64,000 nt of DNA. Source: Circinella umbellata. Lineage: Eukaryota > Mucoromycota > Mucoromycetes > Mucorales > Lichtheimiaceae. Below, piece by piece: positions 1 to 13,968 of this stretch. A program made the position numbers and the translations under genes. The notes under the pieces were generated by a model that worked only from the letters and a program-made list of their open reading frames with translations, was not told the origin of the DNA and searched no databases. How positions within the stretch are numbered: position 1 is the first letter of the stretch; the number at the start of each line of letters is the position of its first letter. The stretch covers positions 833,501-897,500 of the forward strand of contig JAIWNF010000009.1 of assembly GCA_025093555.1 (NCBI GenBank). The letters are read 5' to 3'.

Positions 1-631
1 TGACAATCAAATGATAATCGACTTCCTGTAATAGTTACTTTGACCTTTACTAAACTTTTCGCTGAAACAGCATGCTTTTTTAACTGACTAAAATAACAAT
101 AACATTGGCAATAACAACAATAGTTCTTGGCGCGTCATCGATAAGATATGATGTACGTAGGTAAATTGAGTATAGAAACTTTAATTGTCAGCATACTATA
201 GATTTAAGGTTGCTGCTGGTTCCATGGTTATGCTAGCTGTTGAGCTTTTTGCTTCTACTCAATTGTTCAAAAAGCATCCCGTTACTTCTAAACTATTTTC
301 ATCTCTTTTTCTTTTTTTTACAAGTTGTTTTTTAATAATATTGATGATACAGTAGTAGAAGTATATATATGATTAAAAATAAAACACAACTAATAATCAC
401 AATCGTCTTTTCCATTTTTTCGTATAACCCCTGGATTGCGACTGAAATCTTTTCTAATAATACGATACGTAAATGATTTTACAAGAACTAATTACAAGGG
501 AATCTATCCATGTTAACAACCCCGATCTAATCATCGACCATGAACAATTCAGTAGTTTATCTTTCTTCCCCATACTTCTACTTTATATAATTTTGTAATA
601 TTATAAGAACGACAACAGCAACTATAAAAAG
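1..631. other. Intergenic, no gene seen
   Basis: AT-rich sequence upstream of the first gene. I see no open reading frame with coding character and no tail of an upstream gene. The last 100 bases probably hold the promoter of the small membrane-protein gene starting at 632. Confidence 0.5.
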
Positions 632-1200
632 ATGATGAGTGAAATGGAAAAGGGGTATGCCAAAGGAGGTAATAATAATATTCATACGTGGTTATTCGAG
701 AAATAGAAAGCTTATATATATACATTTATGCAAATTAAAGCGATCTTTACACTTTCTCAAATAACGGTAATAATGCTAATAATGCCACTTTTACTTATTT
801 ACATATAGGCAATGAAAACAGACCACAACCACCACAGCCACCACCTTCATATCAACAGCAAGAGCCAATATCAGATGGTGGAGGTTATAATTACAGTGGT
901 GAAGAACCACCACCACCACAACAAACATATTATCAGCCTCCTCCACAACAAACTGACTATGTTCCTCCACCTCCAACTGATCAACAGCCAGCTGGTGGCC
1001 GTAACCGTTTCGTTCAATTTTATGCTCCTGATAATAATCGATCCCTCGGTTTGAAACGTCGCTTCTGTACTACTATTTGCTGCTGCATTATTATCGGGCT
1101 TGTTGTAGGTCTTTCTGCAGGATTAACACGTCGCAGTTATTATTATGGTTACAATAATAATGGTTATAATAATGGCTATAATAATGGATATTATAACTAG
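632..1200 (+). CDS. Small single-pass membrane protein with Pro/Gln-rich head and YNNG-repeat tail
   Basis: Two exons, 632-668 and 809-1200, joined over an intron with GTAATA donor and ATATAG acceptor; about 142 residues. The short first exon gives MMSEMEKGYAKG. It is followed by a Pro/Gln-rich stretch (PPPPQQ, PPPQQTDYVPPPP), then RFVQFYAP and a basic LKRRF. A Cys-rich hydrophobic segment (TTICCCIIIGLVVGLSAGL) follows, then a Tyr/Asn/Gly tail with repeated NNGY units. This layout fits a type II or tail-proximal membrane protein with a disordered cytosolic head and palmitoylatable cysteines at the membrane edge; that topology is inferred. I do not recognise the family. The alternative is a longer 5' end if another upstream exon exists. 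Start chosen because 632 is the first in-frame ATG before a good donor. Confidence 0.6.
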
Positions 1201-3343
1201 AAAAAAGTCTTTATCATTATCATATACATTTTATACAATATATATTACTCGCCTTTTCTTATTATTATATATAAATATATAAATCCAACAATAGTAACAA
1301 TTAATAATTTTTTTTCCTCAAGCTTTCTGCTATAGTCACTCTTTTTTTTTCTTTTTTTAATTCATCTTACAATTTGTTTGCTTATAATGCATGGAGTGAG
1401 ATTGGGCATATAAACTTGGGTAAATATGTAACCCCCGATCTTAATTATATGGCGGGCTCTCGAGGTTGATGATAAAACCGTAAGCTCCTCTCTCTAAGTA
1501 CATGATTAGTTTTGGGGAAAGAGGACTAAGAAAGGAGGCAGGAAATTGAGTATCATACAGCAGCAATATTATGAGAGGGTTAATTTCTTCTATTATTTTA
1601 ACTATTGTAACCAAGAAAAATAAAAGGGATCAGAGAGAGAGAGAGAGAGAGAGGATTGTGATATTATGAAAAGATCAACGTTGTCTTCTAATAAACAGAA
1701 GTATACATTATGTAGTAAGTATATATTACTATATATATTATTTCTTTTCTTCTATTATGTATTTAAAATAGCCATGGAATTTTTTATTTTTATACAAGAT
1801 ATGTGCAATTGACTGTGAGATACATATAAAGTGATCCAGTGACTCATTATAATGAAGCAGATACAGTTTGATATCATAGGATTAAAAATACAATACATTA
1901 TAATAATATAATTCTCTTTACATGTACTCTTTGATCTAGAACAACTAATAGCGCGATTATGAAAAAACATGTTGGTAGATTTTGAACTGAACGATAACCG
2001 TGTTACGTATTTTATGTATGATGACATTATGCGATATGATAGTAGTATAACTGTTGTAGCAATGTAGCGGCAGCAGTAATAGTGGTACGTATACAGTATA
2101 ATGGGAATGTACATATATATATATATATATATAAAGAGAGAGAGAGAGAGAGAGAAGGATTAAAAGAAAGTTGTAAATCAAGGGGCAAGAAAGGGTGTCT
2201 CTGTCCCATAACGTGAGTATTACTACACTACGTATAAATCACATCTTTTTTTATCGATAAAGAAAAAAAACTATGAGGAGGTAGATAATAATTACTATAG
2301 CAGCAAGTAATAACAGAAAGAGCAGTAATACATGAACACAGACTCTAAAAACGAAATATTTTTAAAAAGACATAATTACTGATAATGTGTCTAAAATTCT
2401 TGCTTATATTAGTATATTAATAAACTATCTATGTAGAAAGAAAGAAAGGTTGTTATTAGTCTCAAATAACTATAGTAATAATAAGGGTATTATCACTTAC
2501 TTTGGTAGACATGATTCTATTTTTTCTAGGTTATGTTTATACAAAATAAAATAAAATAAATAAATATATTACTGTAGTTCACATGTTTTAAAGCATTTAG
2601 CAACACTTAGTAGTTAATCATAAACACGACCGAAAATCCTATTTTTGTTATTGCTCCCCGCGTATTCTAATATTATGCTACCAAAAAAAAAAGGAGAAAA
2701 ATAGCAAAGAAGAGAAGGAGAAGGATTCTTTTGTGAAAGAAGGAAGGAAAGAAAAAAAAAAGATAAAATGAAAACAGGGTTCTACTTTTTATTAATCATA
2801 TAATTTAGTTTATTCAAAATAGATGTTGTTGATTCTATTTCTTATTATATGTATGTATTCTTTCACCATCTCACACATAATAAGACTGATTTTGATTTGG
2901 AAGGGATTATTTTTAATAATATCGGTATTACAACGATAATGGGATGGAAAGTTATATTATCTTGAGTGTCTGTTAATAACATGAAAAAAGAATTTTATTT
3001 AATAGATGTATTAATAATAGTAATACTTTAATATTAGAATATCAGGGATCTTGTAATAATAAAGGGTCCTATTTCAGGAAACAAAAAAGATGATATATTA
3101 ACATTTTGTATTATCTCTTTCTCAGCTTCTCTTCTTTTTTCTTCGATGTGTGCGTGAGAGAGAAAGAGAGAGAGAGAGAACGAGGTAATAGAAAAAGGGA
3201 GATGTATTTTAAAAAAGAAGGAGTAATGTAATAGCGGAGCACTAGTTTTGTATCCGCACAGACATATTCTACTTTTATATATAAAAGAGTAACACAATAC
3301 TAATCACTTTTCTTCTCTTCTTATCTTGTATATAATAATAATA
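1201..3343. other. Intergenic, 2.1 kb, microsatellites only
   Basis: No coding frame I can support. It contains GA runs near 1635-1660, a TA run followed by a GA run near 2108-2155, and further GA-rich stretches near 3160-3180. The minus-strand open frames here are translations of these repeats and AT-rich DNA. Confidence 0.5.
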
Positions 3344-3769
3344 ATGTTTTTCTCTAATCGTGCTTCTATTTCACCAAGTGACAAGCCTATATGTTCATCT
3401 TCACCTTCTTCATTTTCTTTTACTACTAATGCAACTGGTGCTAACCGTCATAATAATATATCATCAACAACCAATAAAAAAAGTAAATTAACTCATCGTA
3501 TCTATCAACGTATTTTCTCACGAAACAAAAACAACAAGAAAAACAATAATTGTATTGTTCATTCTGATATTGAATCAACAACAACAACACCATGCTTATC
3601 AGCTTCTACTTCTGCTTCCTCCTTTTCTGATGATTTTTCTGGTTTCTCCATTTCCAAAAAAATGTCGTCAGAAACACAATCATCCAAGTCAAGTGAATTT
3701 GAGGCACTTATTGTTGACCATCCTTCTCGAACAGTTCGTGTTAGCCTTACCCCTGTGTGCGCTGCATAA
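3344..3769 (+). CDS. Hypothetical Ser/Thr-rich basic protein, 141 aa, intronless
   Basis: One uninterrupted frame from ATG 3344 to TAA 3767-3769. An upstream TTG at 3326 is in frame but ATG is preferred. The protein starts MFFSNRASISPSDKP. It has a basic middle (KKSKLTHRIYQRIFSRNKNNKK), a Ser/Thr-rich segment, and a hydrophobic, conserved-looking C-terminus (EALIVDHPSRTVRVSLTPVC). No transmembrane segment or known domain is seen. The ordered C-terminal 20 residues against a low-complexity background suggest a short binding peptide. That is inference, and I do not recognise the family. Confidence 0.55.
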   Translation: MFFSNRASISPSDKPICSSSPSSFSFTTNATGANRHNNISSTTNKKSKLTHRIYQRIFSRNKNNKKNNNCIVHSDIESTTTTPCLSASTSASSFSDDFSGFSISKKMSSETQSSKSSEFEALIVDHPSRTVRVSLTPVCAA

Positions 3770-4410
3770 AAGAAGATGGTTATGCTTCTAATAACTTTTT
3801 GAATATTACAACAAATACTACTACACTCTATTTTTCTTAAAAGAAAACCTGTTTTTGCCATATACATACATACAAAAAATTATCCCATCTCTTTTTTTCT
3901 ATCTCTTCATCCTGGTTTGATGAACTTATTATTTAGGCATTGATAACCCTTATTTATCACTATTACTACTAGCTCATACATAGATATTATACACAATCAT
4001 TATAATCTTTTTCTCTCTTGATTTTTTTTATTTGTTCTTATTGCAGTACTCCATTAATATACTTTCGCGCATCACAAACAAATTTTATACGTAAGCCCCC
4101 CTCTTAATTACTTTGGCTTCCTCTTTAATCTTTGTATATTATATATTTCTCTCTCTCTCTGTCTTTCTCTGTAACTGTTTTTTTATAATATGAAAATTAA
4201 CATAGATAATAAATAAAATCATATACATTTCCAATCAATTATAAATAGTAGGCACTATGTATTAATTGTCTGGCTAGAAATTTTGAAATTCAATTTTTGC
4301 CCCAATATAGGTGTGACGGACTTTTTAACCCAGCACCAAGAAACTTGTCTCGCTTTGTTCGTTTTTTAACCCAAACCGCTTTTTCTTTTTTTTAAATCTT
4401 CACCATACAC
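3770..4410. promoter_or_regulatory. Intergenic / SPT6 upstream region
   Basis: Pyrimidine-rich, with a CT microsatellite near 4148-4172. It should hold the 3' end of the preceding gene and the SPT6 promoter. Nothing more specific is visible. Confidence 0.35.
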
Positions 4411-7400
4411 ATGAGTGACGACGGCATTGATTTCTACGATTCGCGACCGGATCGAGAAGAGGACGAGGAAAATTCTGAAGAAGAAGGTGAACCAACTTAT
4501 GGTAATCAAGTATCTGACGAAGACGAAGAAGAAGAAGACGACGACGAAGAAGAAGCGCGAAAGGTAAATAATAATAATACTAATGGGGGAATCTTAAAAC
4601 ACACTGTTTCTGTTTTCATTTAATTGATTATGTTGTTTATATATAGGTTGCAGAAGGATTTATTGTTGACGATGAAGATGAAGAAGAGCATGATTCAGAT
4701 GGTTCACAAAAAGTTGCTCGACGTAGAAAAAGAAAGAAGATCGAAGATTGTACGTGTTTTTTTTTCTCTTATATATACTTTGAAAAAGAGAAGAATGAGA
4801 AATTACACAACTGAATTGTTTAATTAATTAAATTTATGATTTGATTATATAGATGACGAAGAATTGGATGAAGAAGATCTAGATTTGTTGGAAGAAAATA
4901 CAGGTTTGAAACTATCAAGAGAGGTAATTGTTACTCTGCTTTTATCATTTATTATTGATGATATATTAGACTTCATTTTTGTTCGTTTTGGTTTTGTTCG
5001 ATTATTAACATAACCCTTTTATATAATACGTTAGCCAAAGTTAAAACGATTGAAACGAGGTCGACAAGAAGAATCAGATGATCAGGAAGCTGCTGCAGAG
5101 AAATTCTTTTCTGATGAAGAACAATATGAAGAAGCTCAAGAAGAACAAGTAGAACAAGATCATTATGCACCACAATATCGACATCGACAAGTTTATGATG
5201 ATATGGATGATTTTATTGCTGAAGAAGATGATGAAGAAGGTGTTGAAGATGATAGAGCTGATTTATATAATCGTGAGGTACCTAGACGTGGTCGCGCTTC
5301 CAAAGATATGTTGGACATTTTACCAGAAGGATTGAGTGAAGAGTAAGTTTGGACAATACATATATATATATCAGCTATTATTAAGAGATGAGAAATTAGG
5401 ACTGACCGACTCCCAAAAAAATATTTATTTACTATAAAGTGTGTTAGCCGATATGTATGATATTTTTGGAGATGGAACTGATTACGATTGGGCACTTTAT
5501 GATGAAGAGGTATATATTATAAAAGACGAACGAAAATTGATTCGAATGGAAAGAAAAATTTGTTGATAACTGGTGATATTTCTCTTTGTATATATATAAA
5601 TTAGCCAACTGAATACGCTGAAGAACGAGCCGAACCACAGTTAGCTGATGTATTTGAACCAAGTGAACTAAAGGCTCGTATGTTAACAGAAGAAGATGAA
5701 GAAGTTCGAATGCGTGATATTCCTGAACGTTTACAAGTTCGTTATGCTGGAACACGTAAAACGTTTGATATTCCACCCAATGAAGATGAGATTCAAGCTG
5801 AAGCAACATGGGTTGCACGAGAACTTGGTAATAGTAAAGGCATCGATCAACCAACAGAAGCATTCCAAAGTGCTGTCAAACACGTCGTCTCTTTTATGGC
5901 TCGTGAATACTTGGAAGTACCTTATATATTCGATCATCGACGTGACTACTTCACTGAAGTAGATTCTGCTGGTGTCACGACCGAGCTTTTGACACATGAT
6001 GACTTATGGAAAATTTACGATCTCGATTTCAAGTACAACAGTTTTGCCAACCGAAAAACCGCCTTACGTGAATTTTTGTCCAAATGCGATATTTACGATG
6101 AATATACAAACAGTTTGATTGATAAAGCAGAAAAAATAGAAGAATTGAATGATATTGCAGATTATGTCAACCTCAAATTCGCTGATAATGTTAATTCATT
6201 ACAAAAACAAACAAAAGGACCCAAGAGACCAGCAAATCGATCATTATATGAAACGAGTTTACGAAACAAAGTCGCTGATTTTCTACCTGTAAGTAACTAA
6301 TTGGATATGTCGATTAAGGATGTGATATATATATAGTGAGAAAGAGAGAGGGGGAGAGAAAGAATTGAAGATTTGAGGTTTCTTTTTTCGATATGGGTAT
6401 CTAAAATGAGACTCTATATATTTATATATAGCGATTTGGTATTACAGCAGCACAGTATGGTGCCAACTATCTTGAAAATAGTCGTCGATACTACCCTGAA
6501 GATGCATTAGTAAGCCCGGAAGAAGAGGCTGCAGGTTTTGTAAGCTCTAGTTTTAGTGATCCGGGAAGAGTATTACGAGGTAAGTACTTAATTAGATGTA
6601 GAACGAAAAAGAAAAGTAAATATCTAGGTAGTGTCACTTATAGTGGTATCAAAAACACATATGTATAGCTGCACGGATGGTATTAAGTCAAGATATTGCA
6701 CATGAACCCGAAGTTCGAAAGGCGATGCGCCGAGATTGGGAGGCAAGGGCTGTTATTAGTGTCAAACCAACTGATAAAGGCTTTGATCAAATCGATGACC
6801 TTCATCCTATGCATGTAAGTATTCATATAGTGTTATTTAAAAAAAATTGGTTCTTTTGTATACATATGAAAACGAAAAAAGACATGGTACTCATTAAAAT
6901 GATATTTATAAACGGATGAATGTAACAATTACTAGCCATACAAATATTTACATGAAAAACCAATCTCAACTTTCAAAAATGGTGAATACTTGCTCATATC
7001 GAAAGGAGAATCTGAAGGTTTATTGACTGTTCATGTGAATATCGCCAATTACACTGGATGGTTCAATCAAATTTCCGAATATTATATGTCTGATGGATAT
7101 AGTGATTCAGCACAACAATGGAATCAACAACGACAAGAAGTATTACAGATGACTTTGTCAGAACATTTGATACCGTTAATGGAAAAATATATCAGGGAAA
7201 AATTACGTATTGAAGCACAAGAAGCAATCTATTATGCAAGCTACCAATCATTGATGTCCAAAGTGAATGTGGGACCATTCCGTGGTCCAGATGCGGATCG
7301 ATATAAGAATGGTATTCCACGCGTGATTACTATTTCTTCTGGTAACGGTGATCGTGGTGATCCCATTGTTGCAGTATTTCTTAATCATCGAGGTCGACTT

Positions 7401-9738
7401 GCAGACAGATTAGAAGTTCCAAGTTTACGTGACGAAAAATGTTCCAAACAAATGCTTGAATTCATTTCATCTAAACGGCCGAATGTGATTGGCGTTGCCG
7501 GGTTTACAGCTCAAACACGTCTTGTTTTCAAAAGTGTTCAGCTATTAGTCAATGATATCAACAAGTCTGATTCCAACTTACCAACCATTGATTTATTGGC
7601 AGTCGACGATGAAGCAGCACGTTTATATAAAAATTCAAGACGAGCACGTGATGAGTTTTACGAGTTATCAGAAGTGACACGTTATTGTATCAGTTTAGCA
7701 CGGCGTTTACAATGTCCTGTTCTTGAATACACTGGTTTGGAACGTGACCTTTTAGCTTTACGACATCACGAGTTCCAGAATCTCGTACCTGAAGATACAT
7801 TGCTAGTCCGTTTGGAACGTGCCTTGATTAATGTTGTTAATGATATGGGTGTTGATATTAATGCAGCTAGTACTTCACCTTACCTTGCCACAGCATTAAA
7901 ATATGTTTGTGGTCTCGGTCCTCGGAAGGCTCAAAGTATATTAAAGAAAATGGATGCTAGGGTAAACTTATTTTTATTTTATTTTACTCGATGTAAATGA
8001 GTCTATTTATGCATATGTACATATAGACTAGAGAACAAAAAAGAAAGGATTAGATATTAATGAGAAGTTTTATGTACATAACAAACCATTTTTTAGGGTG
8101 AACTCGAGAGTCGATCTGCATTGGTAACGAGAGGTTTAACTCCAGCAACTACATTCATGAACTGTGCTAGCTACTTGCGGATACGAAATGTTGATGATGC
8201 AGATATTTTGGATGATACTCGAATTCATCCACAAGAATACGATTTGGCAAGAAAGATGGCCGGTGATGCTCTTGAAATTGATGAAGATGAAATGGACGAC
8301 TATGAAACTAAAGTCATGATTGTCAGACGTGTTGTTAAAGAATACCCCAACAAGCTGAATGATTTGATTTTGGATGACTATGCAGTTGTTTTGAAGACTC
8401 AATACAATGCACCTAAACGACAAATTTTAGAACATATCAAACTTGAATTACAAGGACCTTATCACGATCGTCGTCAACGATATACTCGACCTACGATGGA
8501 TGAAACGTTCCGAATGGTCACAGGTGAAACTCGGGATACACTCCGCGAAGGATTCATCATACCTGTCAAAATTACTTCTCTTCGAGGGAAAACAGCAACT
8601 TGTCAATTGGATTCTGGCGTGGATGGCTACATTCACATTGACCAAGTATCCGATGATCGTGTTATGAACGTCGGGGAAGTATTAGAATTTGGCTCAACCA
8701 TCAATGCTAAAGTAGTAGGCATTGATAGAGAAAAGTTTGCTTTGACCTTAACTTGCAAGCCATCTAATACAAAACCTAATTCTGATCTTTCCTTACGACG
8801 AAAACAAAATGATGATTATTATGATTTACAAGGAGAAGCTCGAGAAATTGAACGGCGGCGTGCGATGCGAAAGAAACGAACTAAGACGCAACGCGTTATT
8901 AACCATCCATTATTCCAACAATTCAATTATATGGAAGCCGAAGAATATTTATCAAGTCGTCAACGTGGAGATCTTGTTATTAGACCCTCCTCCCGAGGCC
9001 CAGATCATATCGCTATTACTTGGAAGGTGGATGAAGGTGTTTTTCAACATATCGACGTAGTGGAAATTCGCAAGGACTCTTCAGTTTTTGCACCTGTCCA
9101 ATACAAGATTGGAGAACATGTTTTTGATGATTTGGATCAACTGATTGTTACTTATGTTGAAGCTATTGCTGCTAAAGCAGAAGAACTTATCTCTCATCCA
9201 AAGTACCGACCTGGTGGTCCCAGTGCTCTAAGTATGTTGTCAGCTTTTTTCTTTTTAAGGGAAGGAGTGGTTAATAAAGTTGTTAATTGGTTGTTATTTT
9301 TATTTATTTATTAGAATCACATTTATCATCACTCACAATGGCGAACCCAAGACTTTCAGCATATGGTTTCTGTCTTTCTGATCGTCCTGGATACTTTGAA
9401 CTTGGATTTAAATTGAACTCTAAAGCCCCTTCTGCTCATTGGGTAATTAATGCTATTCTTTATTATTATTTGGTTTTGAGAAAGATTTGAAACAAAAAAA
9501 AAGTGGGCTAACATAATTCGGACGCATGGGTTGTATAATATAGGCAATTAAATTACTACCTGATGGATATCGCCTTCGAGACACCTCATATCCTGTAGTA
9601 GGCGATCTTATCAATGGATTTAAACGGATACAAGCAAATGAAGCACAACAACGTCGACCCCGTCATCATGGTCATAGTGGCCACGGTGTTCATGGTGGTC
9701 ATGGGTACCATCATGGTCAACGACCTCCAAGACACTAA
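4411..9738 (+). CDS. SPT6: Transcription elongation factor / histone chaperone Spt6
   Basis: Twelve exons: 4411-4563, 4647-4749, 4853-4923, 5035-5342, 5440-5509, 5605-6288, 6432-6579, 6669-6814, 6936-7961, 8097-9231, 9315-9442, 9544-9738. They close in frame to about 1388 residues, within the usual Spt6 range. Spt6 travels with elongating RNA polymerase II and reassembles nucleosomes. Visible order: acidic N-terminus with DEDEEEEDDDEEE and DLDLLEENTG; core; YqgF/RNase H-like region near 690-810 (VITISSGNGDRGDPIV); helix-hairpin-helix (YVCGLGPRKAQSILKKM) near 885; S1 near 1050-1122 (CQLDSGVDGYIHIDQVSDD); tandem SH2 from about 1172 (HPLFQQFNYMEAEEYL, DLVIRPSS) and about 1285 (SAYGFCLSDRPGYFEL). 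The protein ends in a short His/Gly-rich tail. The start follows from the canonical acidic N-terminus; the acceptor before 5440 was chosen because it restores DVLADMYDIFGDG. Confidence 0.95.
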
Positions 9739-10209
9739 AAAAAGTAGTAATAGTAGTAGTAGTAGTAGTGTAAGAGAAGATAAAAAAAATTATTATCACA
9801 AATCCTCCTTCCAAAAACACAAAGTCATACACACATTATATTCACACACACATACACATACTCCCATACAAACCATCCATACACACAGCACCTCATTATT
9901 AAATTTACACGCAAAAAATTGATCTTTTGTTTTTTTTCTGAATATTGTTAAATAATATAAATATATATATATATAAAAATCTTGAAAAATTGAAAGAAAG
10001 GAAAAGAAGAAAAATTTATCTACAAATAATATGGTTGAGTTTATGGATTAAATATTATGATTACTGTTTTGTTATGGATATGGTTGGTTAAAGAGAATTT
10101 TTGAGGGAAGAACGGGGGGAATAAAAATTATAAATGGAAGTAGTGGGGGGGGTAGAATGCGGTTTGGTTACTTGATGAATTATTATATATGCTACTGTTA
10201 TCTTTACTA
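9739..10209. other. Convergent 3' intergenic region
   Basis: Lies between the ends of SPT6 (+) and the LIM gene (-). It has a short GTA run near 9743-9770 and a CA-rich stretch near 9827-9890. It probably holds both polyadenylation regions; no gene seen. Confidence 0.45.
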
Positions 10210-12214
10210 TTACAAATCTTGGAAATAAGTTTGACGTCTTTCAGATCTATTTTGTTTATCACGTGGACAATAAATGCGACCTTCTGACATGTAATAAACA
10301 TCTGTGATAAGGCATTGACAACGGTAGCAAGTAAAACAATGTGGATGAAAACGCCAACCTTCGGCTGTTTGGGCACAACGACCTTCAACAGGATCATCAC
10401 AACGTTTGCATAAAGAGTTGTTCATTTTATGATAATCGCGCCTACAATAAGGGGAATTTTTATAAACATAGAAACGATTGTTTGGAAACGCACAATGACA
10501 TTCCTAATGATAGAATTATATAGATAATATATTTAATACAAGTTATTAATTTTTCCTGTGTATCAATGGGGGGGAGGGGTCATAATAATAAAAAGATTCA
10601 CTTACATGGCAACGGAAGCAATGTTTATGCCATTTCCCTTTTAATTTGCCATCAGCAGCAGAAACAGCTTCTTTTTCTACAGCACGTCCACAAGCACGAC
10701 ATTTGGGTAAATACAATAAATTAAAATCAGGCCTACAAAATATTTTCCCTTTACGTTCGACCAGACCTGTCATTTCTGGATCAACGGGTTTGTTACAATG
10801 AGAACATCTGATGTGTTCTGGATGATAATAACGTCCTAATGCGCGTGTGGGACGAACGTGCGGGGCGATGGGTTGATGGCATGTAGCACAACTGGGACTT
10901 TGTTGAACCATCATGGTATAATCAATATCACAATAAATACGTCCTTGATATTCGAGTGGCTGACGTCTTGGATCCAATCGATTACGACAAGTAAAGCATG
11001 AATAACATTGAGAGTGATATAACTATCACGTGAAAAAATTTAGGATGTGTATATTTATATAATATTATAAGAAAGAAAAAGAATATATGATATTCAACAA
11101 TATTGGTAGCAATAGAGAGAATAAAGGCTTACATCATCATTAACAGGAATAGCATTTTCTTTGATAATATCTCGGTGACATCGTGCACATCGTCGTAAAG
11201 GTGGTAAAGGTGGAGAATTATAAAAATCATTTGCTATAGCTGCTCGTGGAGTAATTGGTGATGCTTCATCACTAGAAATCGAACGTGATGGTTGTTGTTT
11301 ATCATATTTATTGATAAGACTAGTTGGAGGGGCAGGAGATGTACTGTTTTTACGACTATACTGTGCAAAAGGAGGTGTAAAATCAAATACTGGTGAAAGC
11401 AATTCATCATCATCTGGGAGCCAGGTCCTATAATAAAAAAATATAAATGAACCAGTCAATAAATAAATTATCACTTATACGAGTTATTATTATTAATTTA
11501 AACTTACTTTTCTTGATAATTTGATTGAGTAAGTGACATCTAAAAAATGATATTATTGCAGATGATTGTTGTCGTTAGTTTATTATCATTTTTATTATTA
11601 CTTATTTGTGGTTTGAAAAAAAGATAAACAAACCTTTCTATCACATTCTTGTTGTTCATATGTTGATGGAGTTGTGATAGCATGTTCATAACCATTTGGT
11701 GATTGAATTGTTGTTGTTGTCTTTTTAGTATTATTATTTCCAAGCGTTGTTGCATTCTTAAAGGTATCTTTTGCTTTGCCTGTCCAAAATTGAAAATTGA
11801 ACTTGGATCCTGCGAAAAAAAATGAAAAAATCAGAACTTTTGTTTTACTTCTTCTTCTTCATGATAAAAAAATATGAGGGTTTTTTCATACCACTAAGAG
11901 GTGATGAGCTATCAAGACTTTTATTAGACTGTTTACGTGTACGAATAGTTGATGGAGCTATTTTTTATAGTACATGTATAATATAGTAAGTATCACAGTA
12001 AAATATGTTACTAAGAATAAAAATCAATTCAGATAATGTTTCACACGACTTTTATATATTACATACAAGTGTCAACAGCAAGAGGCGGTAATGGAGGCAT
12101 GGGTGGAGGTACTGAATCGCATACATGATCTGCTATTTCTCGAACATGAACTGCTTTACCACAATCACTACAGTTCACCGTAGGTAATATTTTGGAAATG
12201 CGTGTATCCGCCAT
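10210..12214 (-). CDS. Paxillin-like LIM-domain protein with four LIM domains
   Basis: Seven exons on the minus strand: 12214-12067, 11957-11892, 11809-11634, 11539-11508, 11427-11133, 11022-10606, 10503-10210. About 475 residues. The N-terminus has an extra Cys/His cluster (VNCSDCGKAVHVREIADHVC, residues about 13-32), then a disordered Ser/Pro-rich stretch. Four tandem LIM double zinc fingers follow: LIM1 from CARCHRDI (about 221), LIM2 from CATCHQPI (about 284), LIM3 from CRACGRAVE (about 346), LIM4 from CKRCDDPVEG (about 411). The LIM3 second finger is split between exons 6 and 7 (CFRCH then ECHCAFP). In the paxillin/Pxl1 family such proteins scaffold actin, Rho GTPase and septation or tip-growth complexes; that role is inferred here. 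Start at 12214 is the first ATG giving the N-terminal cysteine cluster. Confidence 0.85.
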
Positions 12215-13968
12215 GTTGAAATCAAGTTATATTATATAGATATATATAAGGCCTATATTTATAAACAAGTAACAATCAAAAAAAAAGGAAAGGAAAGGGT
12301 GTTTAAAAGTTTTAATGAGAAAGAAAGAGAGAGTGAGAGTGAGAGAGAAAAAAAAAAGATGATAATACTAAACTAGTACGAATGTAATTAAGCCTGTATT
12401 CATTAATATATGTTACACTGTTTACTTTCTTTTATCGATAAGTTTTGACTACTTCTCATATATATATAATATAATATACATGATATATAAATGAATGCAT
12501 ATACTTGATAATAATAAATTTACTTTATTTAAATACTAATTATAACATTAAATAAGTTATAATTGTTTACATATTCTTTTATTCTATCTTTTTGATTTGC
12601 AAGGAACGATATATAACAGCGGAAAATAAGAAGATATAGACCGAGCGATCTTTTTTATTTTTCGTATCACCTTTGTGTAACATTTGTTTCAAATTTTTGA
12701 ACCTTGGTTGTTTGTTTTAAGGGTCATCTAAACCCTAAATCATCCATTTTGTTTTTGTTTTTTTTTACCTTAGGTTATGGAGAACAAAGAAAAGAAGAGT
12801 AATACTAATATTTTATCATTCTTTTTTATGAAAAAAGTTTATAAGCTAAAGAATAAATAATTAAGCGTTCATATGATTAACTTTATATTCACTATTATTA
12901 GAAAGAAACAGAACATATGACATGAAAATTTGAAGTTAAAGTAAGGAAAAACGGATTATTATTATTTCTTTTTGTTTATCATAAAAAAGAGCAGATCGTC
13001 AAATTTCCTTTCTAGAAGTTCTAACAATCATTATTTGACAGTGTTGATTTATACTGTCGGTATGCTTTTAGATAATAGAAATTCATGTCATCTTTTAATA
13101 TTATATAATAAACCTTGCTATCTAGTACAAAATAAAAACATTAATATTTGATAATTAAACTACCTACCTACGTACGTAATCAACTAATTTCTTCTTAGTC
13201 AAATATAATACCTATTTACATGACAGAGATTGTTATTGTTATTGTATTAGTGCTATTATTATTATTATGGTACAGTGCAACGATATTATAACTGCAGTTT
13301 TAATACACCAAAAAAAGAACATTTGTATTACTCAACAATAACATTAGTTCTTTTTGTATGTATGTATGTTAGTGTGTGTGTGTGTGTGTGTGTGTACAAG
13401 TAATATGATTATTTTTAGACAAGTATTAGTCACTGTGTAAATCAAAAATGAAACTATACATTATATTACTGTACTTTTATAGACAAAATAAATACAACTT
13501 TTTTTTATTATCTTGCATACATTTACATCAACTTTCAATTTTTTCAGTTTTAGTTGCATGAATTCTTTTCGATCCCAAGAACAATCGAACATGCATACAA
13601 AATTTGTGGTAACAACTATCCAAATTCTCGGAATATCCTGGGATAAAATATCGTTCTGCCCGTCTATGACCAATGTAGTAATTTAAATAACAAGTTCTCT
13701 GGCTTTGAACTTTTTCAGTATAATATGTTACAACAGATATAATGCATGTGCGCTGCTCCCAATGTGGATCCCCGACAGAGCACGGTTAGCGCAAAAAAAA
13801 AAGAAGAGTTGCGAACATTACTTCATATCTCTAACTCATCTTCCATGGCATTTTCCCACTATCTATAACATTTTATAATCGTTTTTTCTTTACATGTTAT
13901 ATATTTTTTGCATTAATAGTTCATTAGCTGTTTAGTTTACTTTTTTTTTAAAAAAAATATTAACGGCC
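12215..13968. other. Gene-poor intergenic region
   Basis: Upstream of the LIM gene. It contains GA-rich (12320-12356) and TG (13371-13395) microsatellites. A minus-strand frame at 13461-13673 has some coding look (IWIVVTTNF, FDCSWDRKEF) but no recognisable family and no splice support, so it is not called. Confidence 0.4.

Noticed and set aside
5444..5997. Long minus-strand frames within SPT6
   Set aside because: Antisense shadows of well-supported SPT6 exons.
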